Of a stretch of DNA of 64,000 bases, positions 25,200-34,542 are shown piece after piece. The DNA comes from Desulfosudis oleivorans (GTDB lineage: Bacteria > Desulfobacterota > Desulfobacteria > Desulfobacterales > SURF-7). The notes below the pieces were generated by a model. The model saw only the letters and a program-made list of their open reading frames with translations. It made no database searches and was not told the origin of the DNA. The stretch spans positions 1 to 64,000 of the forward strand of contig DYJD01000025.1 in NCBI GenBank assembly GCA_020723325.1, read 5' to 3'. Every line of letters begins with the position of its first letter. Within the stretch, counting starts at the first letter, position 1. The position numbers were made by a program, and so were the translations under genes.

Positions 25200-26546
25200 T
25201 TAATTCCGATTACCAGCCTTGTACGTCGACACATGCCTTATGGACCGTAAAATCGATGCGTTCAGTTTCCGCTTTTCAATTTCCGCAGAATCGAATGTGT
25301 TGAAAGCCGTTATTTTCAGGGGAAGATAAAATCCGGGATTCAAACGGGTCCCGTCCTGCATGATGACTTGAAATTTTCCGCCGATATACCCTGGGCCGAT
25401 CAGTTTGTCCGGGATGTATTCATTCAAAGCCTGACGGAGGGCGTATTCCAGACAGGCCATCTTTTCTTCATTTGCCATATGGGCCATGATTTCCATCCGG
25501 CCGGACTGAACTGCGAGATCACAGGCATATTGGGCAATCAAGCGCGGATACACATACACGATCCCGGCATGGGAGAAGGCCTCGTATTTGCCGTTTTCAA
25601 CCACATTGATCCTATCGCCGATACGCTGCAGTAAAACAGGAAGATCGAGCCATGCCAGATCAACCGGCTCGTATCGCGGCTTCTGGGGTACATAGGCAAT
25701 TTTCCTTTGATGAGGATTTCCGGCCATGGGTGACGAATCCGCAGTGACCGATTTATAACCGTATTTCTTCAACTCAAGCTGCCGGGCTTGGTGATCAGCA
25801 ACCTTCAGGCTGCTCAGCAAATTACCGGAAGATGACGCCGGGAGATGGTGATCTCGAACAGTCTTTAAAATCTCTTCACGGGATGGATAATCCATGGGCA
25901 GAATTCCACTCATGATGTCATGGGAGATCATGAAGTGGTCCTTGTGGGTGAAGGACCTGGCCATTTCTGGAATTTTGCCGATATCGTGTCCGAGGGCCAC
26001 CAGTAAGAGACGGCCCATCTCCATCTGAAAATCTTTGCTTTCCTTTTTCCGGTTTTCAATCAGAATGTCGGTCACGTTCAGGGTATGTTCCCGGAGAGAA
26101 ACATTTTTACTCAGGATTTGATAGGCTGTCTGTTGATTGGCTTCCCATTCTGCCGCTTCCTGGTCTGTTGCGTCATTGCCGGTTTTACCGCTTTCAAAAC
26201 GCCGGGCAATGGAGGAACAGCCGCCCTGCTGGTCTATCATTTCAAGAAGTTTGCAGACCGGTTCATATGCGCGGATTTCCATCAGCATCGCCTTATAGGG
26301 TTCAACCCGCCGGCTCATGAATTTCGCGGTTTCAAGATGATTCCATTTCTGATTTGGTATCTGATGTTCCTGGGTGTACGGCCTTTCGTTTGGTGTCTCA
26401 TTCCCTATGCCGTGAAGGAAAGTATCGATGTTTGATAATACCTTTTTATCCTTTTTGGAGCGTACCAGCAGATGCCGGATCAAAAGCAGGAAAAGCCCGC
26501 CTATTCCGATAAAGCCCAACAATGAAGCTGTCTCTCTGAACCACAT
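25200..26546 (-). CDS. Membrane-anchored HD-domain protein, candidate MobH-type relaxase
   Basis: A 448-residue protein: one N-terminal membrane helix, then an HD domain (REHTLNV ... LVALGHDIGKIPE ... VRDHHLP) in the middle and an unrecognised C-terminal half. MobH/TraI_2 relaxases, as in SXT/R391 elements, are HD-type and encoded next to traD; this gene follows traD directly and no HUH relaxase is seen among the transfer genes. That makes it a relaxase candidate, but the membrane anchor is unusual and I cannot confirm a TraI_2 domain. A paralogous HD protein lies at 51774. Confidence 0.6.
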   Translation of the reverse strand: MWFRETASLLGFIGIGGLFLLLIRHLLVRSKKDKKVLSNIDTFLHGIGNETPNERPYTQEHQIPNQKWNHLETAKFMSRRVEPYKAMLMEIRAYEPVCKLLEMIDQQGGCSSIARRFESGKTGNDATDQEAAEWEANQQTAYQILSKNVSLREHTLNVTDILIENRKKESKDFQMEMGRLLLVALGHDIGKIPEMARSFTHKDHFMISHDIMSGILPMDYPSREEILKTVRDHHLPASSSGNLLSSLKVADHQARQLELKKYGYKSVTADSSPMAGNPHQRKIAYVPQKPRYEPVDLAWLDLPVLLQRIGDRINVVENGKYEAFSHAGIVYVYPRLIAQYACDLAVQSGRMEIMAHMANEEKMACLEYALRQALNEYIPDKLIGPGYIGGKFQVIMQDGTRLNPGFYLPLKITAFNTFDSAEIEKRKLNASILRSIRHVSTYKAGNRN

Positions 26547-26573
26547 GATTTATCCTTTGTGCTACCCAAAAGA

Positions 26574-27914
26574 CTAATCGACCATCAACCGAATCTCCGG
26601 ATAGGTCACCTCTAAAACCGCCGGTTTGACCATGCAGGTTTTTCCACGAAAGGCGCCGGTAAGGCCGAACATGAAAAAATCCCGCATGCCAAGATTCATA
26701 GCATCCTCGGGCAAGACCGCCTGCTCTTCGGTTTCCCGGATCATGATGCCGCCGCCGAGTTGGAGAATCGGGCTGAACTTTTTGACCAGGCCGGAATAGT
26801 CCGAGATGTATTGAGCGGTCTGGGGATCATTGACCCGCATGAAGATCTTCGTATTGGTGTTGTCCAGAATCTTCCGCGCATGATCCTCGCCGAGTTCAGC
26901 GTTCAGGTCGGCAATGGACTGGGTAAAGGCATGAATCCAGATCCCGGCGCCGCCGGCCTTGTTGAACAGATCGGCGATATCAAAATAAGCAATGTTGGAA
27001 AACTCGTCGAGATACAAGGCCAGAGGGGGATCAATGGTTCGGCCCGAAGCGAACCTGCGGCCCACGAAACTTTGCAGCATGGAAATCATCACCCGGGCCA
27101 CGATATGGCTTGTCCGCCGGGTCAATAAACTCCCGGTCTGGATCACCAGGATCACTTTTTGCCCTTCTTCGAGCCGTTTCATGAAGCGGTTGGAACTGGC
27201 CTTGCCGATGATCTGGCCCACGCTGCCGGTGGAAAGGGAGGTGAGTACGGTTCTCAGGGAGGAAGAAATCTTGGCAAAATAATCCGCCGGCGACTCCAGC
27301 AGTTGGGAAAGGGCCGCCCGGACTTCTTCGGCTTCGTTACCGGCAACATCGCTCAGGCTTTCCTTGAGCTTTTCCAGCCCGGAATAGGAGCATCTTTTCT
27401 TGATCTCGTCGAAGTTGATGTGGGCCGCGTTCATCCGGCCCATTTTCTGGAAGATGATCAGGGACAACACGATGACCAGGGTGGTTTCATAGGCCACATT
27501 GACGAAAAACTCCTCATTGGCTTTGATCCCGGAAACCACATGGGAAACGATTTCCTCGGGCATATAGTAATACGCCAAGGGATCGATCCGGGCCGAGCAA
27601 TTCGGATAGATGGGGGTTATCAGACATAGTTCCTTTTCCCTGCCGCAGGCAAAGGAGGTTTGCACAATCTTGGAGAACAGGGGAATATCCCCCTTGGGAT
27701 CCACCATGACGACATTGTAACCTTTTTCAATGTCCTGACAGACCATGGCTTCTATGAGTTTGGTCTTGCCGATGCGGGTGGTCCCGAAGCAAAACAGATG
27801 GCCCTTGCGATCCATATCCCGCAGCCGGATGTCCTGGATGTGGTTCTTGCGGTCGCTCAGCGCAAGGCCTTTGCCGATCAAGGTTTGGGATTTAAGTTTT
27901 CTGAAAAGATTCAT
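26574..27914 (-). CDS. traD: TraD-type coupling protein (T4CP)
   Basis: A 446-residue ATPase: Walker A in FGTTRIGKTKL (residues about 44-54), VVMVDPKGD, Walker B in LALYLDEFSNI, and HAFTQSIADL, the VirD4/TraG/TraD order. It links the relaxosome to the secretion channel. The N-terminal membrane pair of typical TraD is missing; the small membrane protein encoded next upstream (28024) may supply it. Confidence 0.9.
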   Translation of the reverse strand: MNLFRKLKSQTLIGKGLALSDRKNHIQDIRLRDMDRKGHLFCFGTTRIGKTKLIEAMVCQDIEKGYNVVMVDPKGDIPLFSKIVQTSFACGREKELCLITPIYPNCSARIDPLAYYYMPEEIVSHVVSGIKANEEFFVNVAYETTLVIVLSLIIFQKMGRMNAAHINFDEIKKRCSYSGLEKLKESLSDVAGNEAEEVRAALSQLLESPADYFAKISSSLRTVLTSLSTGSVGQIIGKASSNRFMKRLEEGQKVILVIQTGSLLTRRTSHIVARVMISMLQSFVGRRFASGRTIDPPLALYLDEFSNIAYFDIADLFNKAGGAGIWIHAFTQSIADLNAELGEDHARKILDNTNTKIFMRVNDPQTAQYISDYSGLVKKFSPILQLGGGIMIRETEEQAVLPEDAMNLGMRDFFMFGLTGAFRGKTCMVKPAVLEVTYPEIRLMVD

Positions 27915-28023
27915 AAAAATTCTCTTTAGACGGGATTTACAGGATCTACGGGATTTTTATTGTTCGCTGCGCAATAAGCGAAGAAATAGTTTTTCTTTTT
28001 ATCCTGTCAATCCTGTCAAAAAA

Positions 28024-28770
28024 TTATTGGTACAATTCAAGCTGCCGCCGCCGGATTCTGCGGCAAAAGGACACCAGCCATATGGAAAAGAACGGCGTCA
28101 GGGCCGCCGTGCAAAAAACCAAAAGGGTGCGGTAGGCTGTGGGAATCAGGTGGGGCTTGATATGCCAGATGATCCGGTAAATCACCTCGGCTACTTCCCT
28201 TTTCTGCAGCGAAATCCCATAGGCCGCCTTCCAGACGGTTTCCGGCGTCAGATGGCTAGAGAGGAAAACCAGCAAAATGAATATCACGATGCCCTTGATC
28301 GCCAAAGAAATCAGTCTTCCGGTGAGCAGGGAATCCACTGCATTCCGGGTTAGCACGCCGATCCGGTATTTGCTCAGAAAACAGCAGATCCCGCCGGTAA
28401 TGATGATGGGCGCGCAGGTGAGGGACCACAAGAAGAATTTGGACCGGGCCATTGGGAAAAACCGCTCCACCCACAAGTTCAAGCCGTCATCGGAGATCAC
28501 CGGCAAGGTCAAGGCCGTTAACAGCGCAAAGATGAGCCCTTCCAGAAAGCCGTTGCCAAAGCCCATATTGAAGAAATTCAGTTTGCCGCGAATGGTCAGA
28601 AAATCATCCGGAATGTCCTGACCGGTGCGCTCGATCACGGCAAATTGCTGGATCTGGGAGATGGCGTCGATGAGGCTGCCGAATATGGACTGGGTGCTGG
28701 AACGACTTTGCCCGGCCGGGACGATGTCTGTGCCGCCGCCGGGATTGCCGGCTGTTTCTCGAGTTGGCAT
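28024..28770 (-). CDS. Multi-pass membrane protein of the traD operon
   Basis: A 248-residue protein with about four hydrophobic segments (LEGLIFALLTALTLPVI, LTCAPIIITGGICCFL, IKGIVIFILLVFLSS, CTAALTPFFSIWLVSF). No family recognised. Because traD here lacks its usual N-terminal membrane anchor, this protein could be its membrane partner; that is inference from position. Confidence 0.7.
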   Translation of the reverse strand: MPTRETAGNPGGGTDIVPAGQSRSSTQSIFGSLIDAISQIQQFAVIERTGQDIPDDFLTIRGKLNFFNMGFGNGFLEGLIFALLTALTLPVISDDGLNLWVERFFPMARSKFFLWSLTCAPIIITGGICCFLSKYRIGVLTRNAVDSLLTGRLISLAIKGIVIFILLVFLSSHLTPETVWKAAYGISLQKREVAEVIYRIIWHIKPHLIPTAYRTLLVFCTAALTPFFSIWLVSFCRRIRRRQLELYQ

Positions 28771-28786
28771 TCGCGAAATCCACTCC

Positions 28787-29242
28787 TTATTTCAGTGTGG
28801 CCAGTTGTTGTTTGATACGGGCGATATAGGCTTCGCCATTCTGCTTTTTCAAACCGCTTCCGGCATCCGAGAGGCCATATCCGGTGTGATAGCAAGCCAC
28901 GGCCTCCCAGTCATAACCATATCTGTCGACGCATTGTCTCAGAATCCAGGCGCCCACCATGGTGCAGTAACAGGCATTGTATAAACCGGCATAATGCTGC
29001 CCCAGATATTTCCGCCAGGAGCTGTTGATCTGCATGTGACCGATGTCCACGGTCCGGGAAAAGGAATTGGTATTTACGGCATAGGCATTGCCGTTGCTTT
29101 CGACCTTCGAGATGGCCTGGAGCAATAGGGGGGCGATCCCATACCGGCTCCCGGCCTCTTCGAAGCAATAATTGTCGGCATAGGCCGTAAGATGGCTCCA
29201 CAGAATCATGGATAGGCAAAAACCAACGATTATGATCTTCAT
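28787..29242 (-). CDS. Lytic transglycosylase (VirB1/PilT-like)
   Basis: A 151-residue exported protein with a signal peptide (FCLSMILWSHLTAYA) and an SLT fold: catalytic Glu in AISKVESNGNAYAVN, then DIGHMQINSSW and WEAVACYHTGYG. It opens peptidoglycan for the transfer channel. I set the start at the MKII ATG; a GTG 33 bases upstream that overlaps the previous stop is possible. Confidence 0.87.
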   Translation of the reverse strand: MKIIIVGFCLSMILWSHLTAYADNYCFEEAGSRYGIAPLLLQAISKVESNGNAYAVNTNSFSRTVDIGHMQINSSWRKYLGQHYAGLYNACYCTMVGAWILRQCVDRYGYDWEAVACYHTGYGLSDAGSGLKKQNGEAYIARIKQQLATLK

Positions 29243-29271
29243 CTTGTTCAACCCGATCCCGTTTAAATCAA

Positions 29272-30021
29272 TCACTCTTTCCCTTTTAACATCCTTTCCA
29301 CCGCGGCCATATCGGCGCCGTTCACGAATCGGCCATCGTCAAAGATGAACACCGGCACCCCGACGATTCCGGCCCTGGCGACCGCTTCATGCGCGGTTGT
29401 GATCAACTTCTCCCCGTCCCGGCATTGATAGCTTTCGTCAAAGGGCAAGTTTTTCCATTCTTTTTCCGCATACTGCTTCAGGGTGAATTTCCGGCATACG
29501 GCCTCGATGGATTTCTGCTCGCCCTCCTTCCCGTGCACCGAATACAAGACCGCTTTGACGGTGATTCCATGGGCGTCGGCCAACGTCATGACCTTTTCGC
29601 TTGCCATGTTGCAATATGGGCAGAGAGGATCGGTGATCATATACATTTTACGGTTTTTGCTTGCCGAAGGTGTGTAGGTGATGGCGGCCATGGAATCGAG
29701 CAGGGGAATCAGGCCCATGAAATCCTCCGCCTTAAGTTCATCTATCCTGGTCCTGGTGATTTGTTTCCTTTCTTTGAGCATTTCTCCGGCGATGATGAAA
29801 TCCTCCCCGGCAAATACCGGCACATATTCGTTGCCGAGTTTGAGGATGATCTCGCACAAAGACCCCATATTCTGTTTGGAGGCAATCCGACCGGGCGGTA
29901 TGGGCGAATGTCTTCCCCGCCAGGCTAGGTCGATGTTTGCGCAAGGGGTTTGATCATCGGCGGCACCATTGGAAAAAAGGATTGCCAGAATGGCTATTGT
30001 CCACAGAATCGGTTTTTTCAT
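29272..30021 (-). CDS. DsbC-like thiol:disulfide protein
   Basis: A 249-residue exported thioredoxin-fold protein with active-site CPYC in DPLCPYCNMASEK and cis-Pro segment GVPVFIF. It resembles DsbC/TrbB isomerases found in conjugation loci. Likely partners are the cysteine-rich TraN, TraU and the 550-residue secreted protein. Confidence 0.85.
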   Translation of the reverse strand: MKKPILWTIAILAILFSNGAADDQTPCANIDLAWRGRHSPIPPGRIASKQNMGSLCEIILKLGNEYVPVFAGEDFIIAGEMLKERKQITRTRIDELKAEDFMGLIPLLDSMAAITYTPSASKNRKMYMITDPLCPYCNMASEKVMTLADAHGITVKAVLYSVHGKEGEQKSIEAVCRKFTLKQYAEKEWKNLPFDESYQCRDGEKLITTAHEAVARAGIVGVPVFIFDDGRFVNGADMAAVERMLKGKE

Positions 30022-30055
30022 TTTGAGCTTCTCCCCGGTTTTAGGTTATTGGTGA

Positions 30056-30538
30056 TCATTTGAATTGCAGCACATTTTTCATGAGTGCTTCCGTTTCCGG
30101 TAGTTTTTCAGGTTCCCGTTGCACAGGCTTGTTCTGAATGACGACATTTCGAATATCCTTTTCCTCTGGCCTCACATGAAACGGAAGCGGCTTGCTACTT
30201 CTGGATGAAAAAAGGCAAAACATCTTGCGCGCGACTTCGGTTTCCATAAAGGCCGCCAGGGCCGATTCAGCGAACAAGGACCGATGCCGCACCGATATGG
30301 ACCGCAGCCATTTGATGATCGTTTCATTGGTGAGCGAAATCCGTAACCTGACCGGTTTTCGCTTGTCCGTTTTCATAACGGAGCAGAGATGACAGACCGC
30401 TTTTGTATCTTTGGAACCAAAGTGCGCCTCAAAGGCCATTTCCACGAACAGGGACCGGTAGGGAACAGGAACGGCCCTCAGAATAGTAGCCATTTTTTCA
30501 TTCACAACCGTGAATTGAAACCGGTAGACGTCAGGCAT
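30056..30538 (-). CDS. ParR-like adaptor with internal duplication
   Basis: A 160-residue protein containing two copies of a ~50-residue unit: residues 7-56 (FTVVNEKMATILRAV, YRSLFVEMAFEAHF) and 64-113 (ISLTNETIIKWLRSI, HRSLFAESALAAFM). A strand followed by two helices suits a ribbon-helix-helix fold, here fused as an intramolecular dimer; a polar C-terminal tail follows. It overlaps the ParM-like gene by 8 bases, the layout of parMR systems, so it likely binds a centromere and the filament. The ParR call is from context plus the repeat. Confidence 0.65.
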   Translation of the reverse strand: MPDVYRFQFTVVNEKMATILRAVPVPYRSLFVEMAFEAHFGSKDTKAVCHLCSVMKTDKRKPVRLRISLTNETIIKWLRSISVRHRSLFAESALAAFMETEVARKMFCLFSSRSSKPLPFHVRPEEKDIRNVVIQNKPVQREPEKLPETEALMKNVLQFK

Positions 30539-31550
30539 TTTTCACCCCCTTCAGGTATTTGTAATAGCCCCGGGCATTGCTGAATTCCGCATGTACCGGC
30601 ACATACAGGAAATCCTCAGAAAACTTCTCCTTGAAAAACCGGGAAACATAATAGGCCCCGCCACCGGCCACGATCAGCCTGCGGGTATTTTTCAGGACAT
30701 CGGCAAGCCGGGATTTGATCTCCCGGTATAGAAAATCGGCGTAATCATGGGCGAGTTGGTTGATGATTTCGGCCAGGTCGATTTCCTTGCCGTAAATGGG
30801 AATCCTGCGGTTCACCAAAGCGTTTTTGACGGCCTGTTCCGGAAGCTCCAGTCCCATCCGTTTGAGTTCGATATCCAGATCCCGGCAGATCCGGCACAGC
30901 CCGGCCCCTTCCAGCATGTTGGACCATTCGGAGCTGGAGCGGCCTTCATGGACGCAAAGGATGTCGATGGTGTTGAAGCCGATATCCAGAATCAACAGAT
31001 CGCTGCCCAGCCATTTGCGGTTCGGCCTGCATTGGTCGTCAAACAGGAAATCCAGCAGAATCCCCTGACTCTGGGCCTGAATCCCCAGCCTCGGAAAGGT
31101 CACTTCCCGGCCTGAAACTTCAAAGCGGACCAATCGCCCGGCCAGGTCGTCCTTTCTTTCCTTGTAATACGCCAAAGGGAGTCCAAGACAGATCTCCACG
31201 GAATTGCAGAGCGACTCCACCGGCAGGCGATAAAGTTGCGCGGCGCCTTCAAAGGCCTTGAGGATCAACAGCGGGGAAAATTCCAAGAGGAATTCGATAT
31301 CCCGGGTGGGGATCAGGTTGGCGCTGATCAGCGCATCCGTTCCCACAAGATATTTCTTGTTTTCAAAGGTGTATTCCATCTGGGCGTCGTCTAATCCGGC
31401 AATGGCCTGGTTTTTGACTCGCGCCACCGCCGACGGAAACTTGAACATATCCGTCTCCATGCGCCCATTTTCAACGACTCTGCTGGAAACCGCTTTCACA
31501 TCCCCAAAGCCGATGTCGATACCCATTCTGATGAGTGGACTGGTTGCCAT
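30531..31550 (-). CDS. parM: ParM/StbA-type actin-like ATPase
   Basis: A 339-residue actin-fold ATPase: phosphate 1 MGIDIGFGDVK, phosphate 2 ILDIGFNTIDIL, adenosine motif LIVAGGGAYYV. ParM filaments push DNA copies apart. Partition genes are expected on plasmids but also occur in SXT/R391-type ICEs, where they stabilise the excised replicating form. Promoter-like element copy 3 lies 40 bases upstream. Confidence 0.88.
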   Translation of the reverse strand: MATSPLIRMGIDIGFGDVKAVSSRVVENGRMETDMFKFPSAVARVKNQAIAGLDDAQMEYTFENKKYLVGTDALISANLIPTRDIEFLLEFSPLLILKAFEGAAQLYRLPVESLCNSVEICLGLPLAYYKERKDDLAGRLVRFEVSGREVTFPRLGIQAQSQGILLDFLFDDQCRPNRKWLGSDLLILDIGFNTIDILCVHEGRSSSEWSNMLEGAGLCRICRDLDIELKRMGLELPEQAVKNALVNRRIPIYGKEIDLAEIINQLAHDYADFLYREIKSRLADVLKNTRRLIVAGGGAYYVSRFFKEKFSEDFLYVPVHAEFSNARGYYKYLKGVKNA

Positions 31551-31589
31551 TTAATCGCCTCATTGTCGTGATGTTTTAATCTGCTTTTT

Positions 31590-31613
31590 TTAATAATAAA
31601 GGGGCGGTCAAGC
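31590..31613 (-). promoter_or_regulatory. Promoter-like element, copy 3 (partition/traD operon)
   Basis: Minus-strand CTTGACCG, four bases, TTTATTAT: 20 of 24 bases match the consensus. It ends 40 bases before parM and points into the parM-parR-dsbC-slt-traD-HD operon. Confidence 0.55.
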
Positions 31614-31725
31614 AAAAGGATGGAATGCGATGGAAATTGGAAGGTATTTATTGCGATTGAAGGATCACTGGGCGTTCCTGATCCTTCAATTGATTGATAT
31701 GGGGACTATTTTGAAGAGCGGTCCT

Positions 31726-31863
31726 TCAGTGTTGATCGATGCGATTCCGGATGGAAGCGATCAGGGTTTCGAGTTCAGCCTGAGTCAATTTTTCCAAAAA
31801 TTCAAGGTTATTTTCGGTATTGAGGATTCGTTTGAGCATTTCGATCAGATTTTGTTTCTTCAT
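31726..31863 (-). CDS. Small helical protein (45 residues)
   Basis: A frame from ATG at 31863 to TGA at 31726 encodes MKKQNLIEMLKRILNT, EFLEKLTQAELETLIAS and IRNRIDQH. The amphipathic pattern with LxFLxxL and ETLIASIR resembles short conserved proteins seen in mobile elements of this group, but the function is unknown. It lies upstream of promoter-like element copy 3. Ribosome binding site weak. Confidence 0.5.
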   Translation of the reverse strand: MKKQNLIEMLKRILNTENNLEFLEKLTQAELETLIASIRNRIDQH

Positions 31864-32430
31864 ATTCACATCTATGGATAAAAAAATGTTTTCACGAGCA
31901 TGATATATTGATCATAATTTTCCGGGATTTAGGCATCGGTCGGAGACTGAATTTTGGTCATGTTAACGCTCCTTTTGTATTCAATTTTAAGAGTCGGATT
32001 ATAATTGGAAGGCCAATCTTTTTCAATGAAAAGTGAGCGATAAGGTGAAGATGATGACGGGGAAAATAGGTATAGAAATAACTTTTTTTTACAATCCTTT
32101 TTCAACTGTTTGAATAGAAAAAAGTTCAGCTGTAAAACCATTTTGCAATACAGTCGCGAAAAAAAATAAAAAGTGCAGAATGAAAATGACATTATGCACT
32201 TTTGGGCGGTGACTCTGAGTGGCAGAATGATAGCCGTAGTGCTCGGCTCTATAAATACGAATTTCGATATCCCGAACGCTCATTTTCACGGGTTGCAAAC
32301 ACAACAAGGCAGCTGAAAATGTGATTAATCCAGGCTTTCGTAAAAAGCTAAAACCGCTATGTGTTTGCCATAGAAAGTTGTAGTCTAAATAGAAGTATGC
32401 TTATAGTCATAAGTAATAATTCCTTTATAC
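31864..32430. other. Noncoding stretch with a GTGCA hairpin
   Basis: No supported gene. AAAAGTGCA (32169-32177) pairs with TGCACTTTT (32195-32203) as a hairpin related to the ends of the longer repeats at 35.3, 37.0 and 37.8 kb. The region is AT-rich and could include an origin of transfer or a partition centromere, but I see no tandem repeats that would show it. Confidence 0.4.
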
Positions 32431-32585
32431 AGAACGGCACGTTTCAGCTATCGCATAGCCCTCGCGATCTGCTGTAAACGTTGGTTGGACGAAGCCGCTA
32501 CGCGGCAGAAAAAAAACCTCATAATCGTGTATAACTCCCAACGTTGCCCAATTCCGGGCATCACTAAAACAAAGGGAGGTATACC

Positions 32586-33490
32586 ATGAAGAAAGCTGAA
32601 ACGAACCGATTTAATGAACTTTATCAGCGTCACCTGCGTTATCTCAAATTGCAGGGCAAAAGTCAAAAGACCATTGAGGCTTACGCGCGCGCCGTTCGTC
32701 GAATCAGTGAACGATTTGATTGTTGCCCCGACAAATTGACCCTGGAACAGCGGGAACAATATTTTGCCGATCTGGTGAAATCCCATTCCTGGAGTACCGT
32801 CAAAATTGACCGCATCGGGCTACAATTTTTCTGGAAACATGTCCTTAAACAAGATTGGCAGTGGGTGGATATCGTCAAAGCCCCCAAAGTACGCTCACTG
32901 CCGGATATTCTCACCGTTGCCGAAGTTGAAAAAATAATTGGTGCGACACGTTGCCTGCGATATCGGGTTTTTCTGCTGGCAACCTATTCCATGGGCTTGC
33001 GCCTCTCGGAGACCTTGGCCTTGCAGGTGGGCGATATCGACGGCAAGCGCAAGCTGGTTCATATCCGGCGCGGCAAGGGGCACAAGGATCGTTTCGTCCC
33101 ATTACCGGATCTGACCTATCAGGCACTGCGCGCTTTGTGGCGCAAGCATCACAACCCCTGCTGGTTGTTCCCCAATGCCGTGGGTTCCCCTGCGCGTATC
33201 CGCAATGCCACCACCCATATGGATCGCGGCGGCACTCAGGCCGCCATGAAAGCCGTGGTGGAGCAGTGCGGCATTAAAAAAAAGTCTCCATCCACTCCCT
33301 GAGACACGCCTTTGCAACCCATCTGCTGGAAAAGGGCTTAAGCCTTCGTCATATCCAGGCGCTCCTCGGCCACAGCAGCCCCACCACCACTGTGCGCTAC
33401 ACTCATTTGACCGACACCGCCGAGCAAAATGCATTCGATACCATTAACGGCCTGATCAATACCCTCCATGTCGATTTGAGGAGGATATGA
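32586..33490 (+). CDS. Tyrosine recombinase of the IS91 element, -1 frameshift
   Basis: The first frame (32586-33302) holds the SAM-like N-terminal domain and the first catalytic Arg ([12 protein letters not shown]); it stops just after CGIKKK. At ATT AAA AAA AAG the slippery heptamer A AAA AAG is in phase, and the -1 frame continues without gap into [31 protein letters not shown] (HxxR, H and the nucleophile Tyr) to the TGA at 33488. Either programmed -1 frameshifting makes the full protein, or one A was lost from the run. It overlaps the transposase start. Confidence 0.82.
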
Positions 33491-33492
33491 TC

Positions 33493-34542
33493 ATGCAACT
33501 TGCCACTATCCTCAATCAATATCACGATGCCTTTCAGGCCCAATACGGCTCCCGGCTTTTACCTGGTCATCTGCGCGCCATCGATGCGATCAGACGCTGC
33601 CGGACACCGGAAGCCGAACAGTTGCTTGTTCAGTGCAGCGGCTGCGGTCATACCGAATGGCGACCCCGCTCCTGCGGGCATCGCAGCTGCCCACAATGCC
33701 AGAATCATGACACGTCGCTCTGGCTAGATCGTCAACAAGAAAAGCTGTTGCCGGTTGAGTACTTCTTGGCAACCTTTACGCTTCCATATGAGATCAGATC
33801 CCTGGCATGGGATAACCAAATCCTCGTTTACAACCTTTTTTTTGCGTGCGCTTCCAGCACGCTGAAAGACTTTGGCGTAAATCCCAAAAATCTCGGCGCC
33901 GACATCGGTATGACCGCAGTTCTGCATACGCATAACCGTCGCCTGGATTTTCACCCGCATATCCACGTCATCGTTCCGGGGGGCGGCGTGGATAAAACCA
34001 AAAAACAGTGGAAAAAGAAAAAAAGCAAATATCTCTTCAATGAATTCGCTCTGGCCAAGGTGTTTCGCGCCCGCTTTCGGGAGGCAGCGACCAAGGCCGG
34101 ACTCAGCTTTCCCGATGCGGCGTCCTCAAAATGGGTGGTTGATTGCAGACGCGCCGGGAAAGGTCTGTCCGCTTTGAAATACTTATCGCGGTACCTTTAC
34201 CGGGGCGTTATCGGTGAAACCAACATCGTCTCAAACCAAAACGGGAAGGTCACCTTCAAATACGTCGAAGGCCGCACCGGTAAAAAACTCTACCGCACCC
34301 TCAAAGGTGAAGACTTCTTATGGCTTGTCTTGCAACATGTTTTACCCAAAGGCTTTCGCCGGGTAAGAGACTACGGTTTTTTGCACGGCAACGCAAAAAG
34401 GCTTCTGCGCCTTGTTCAGTTGGTCTTGCTGGTTTTCATTCAAGCCGCTTCAGGAAGACTCAGGCCGACCTTTCTATGCCCCATGTGTCAGGCACCCATG
34501 CGAATTCTAGCCATCAAACGACAGGCTTGGTCAGCAGGGTAA
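33493..34542 (+). CDS. tnpA: IS91-family HUH transposase
   Basis: A 349-residue Y1/HUH rolling-circle transposase: zinc ribbon (CSGCGHTEWRP, HRSCPQC), HUH motif in DFHPHIHVIVPGG, and catalytic Tyr in ALKYLSRYLYRGVI. Start set at 33493 because AGGAGG lies eight bases upstream; the ATG at 33487 is too close. Such elements mobilise adjacent DNA by one-ended transposition. Confidence 0.9.
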   Translation: MQLATILNQYHDAFQAQYGSRLLPGHLRAIDAIRRCRTPEAEQLLVQCSGCGHTEWRPRSCGHRSCPQCQNHDTSLWLDRQQEKLLPVEYFLATFTLPYEIRSLAWDNQILVYNLFFACASSTLKDFGVNPKNLGADIGMTAVLHTHNRRLDFHPHIHVIVPGGGVDKTKKQWKKKKSKYLFNEFALAKVFRARFREAATKAGLSFPDAASSKWVVDCRRAGKGLSALKYLSRYLYRGVIGETNIVSNQNGKVTFKYVEGRTGKKLYRTLKGEDFLWLVLQHVLPKGFRRVRDYGFLHGNAKRLLRLVQLVLLVFIQAASGRLRPTFLCPMCQAPMRILAIKRQAWSAG

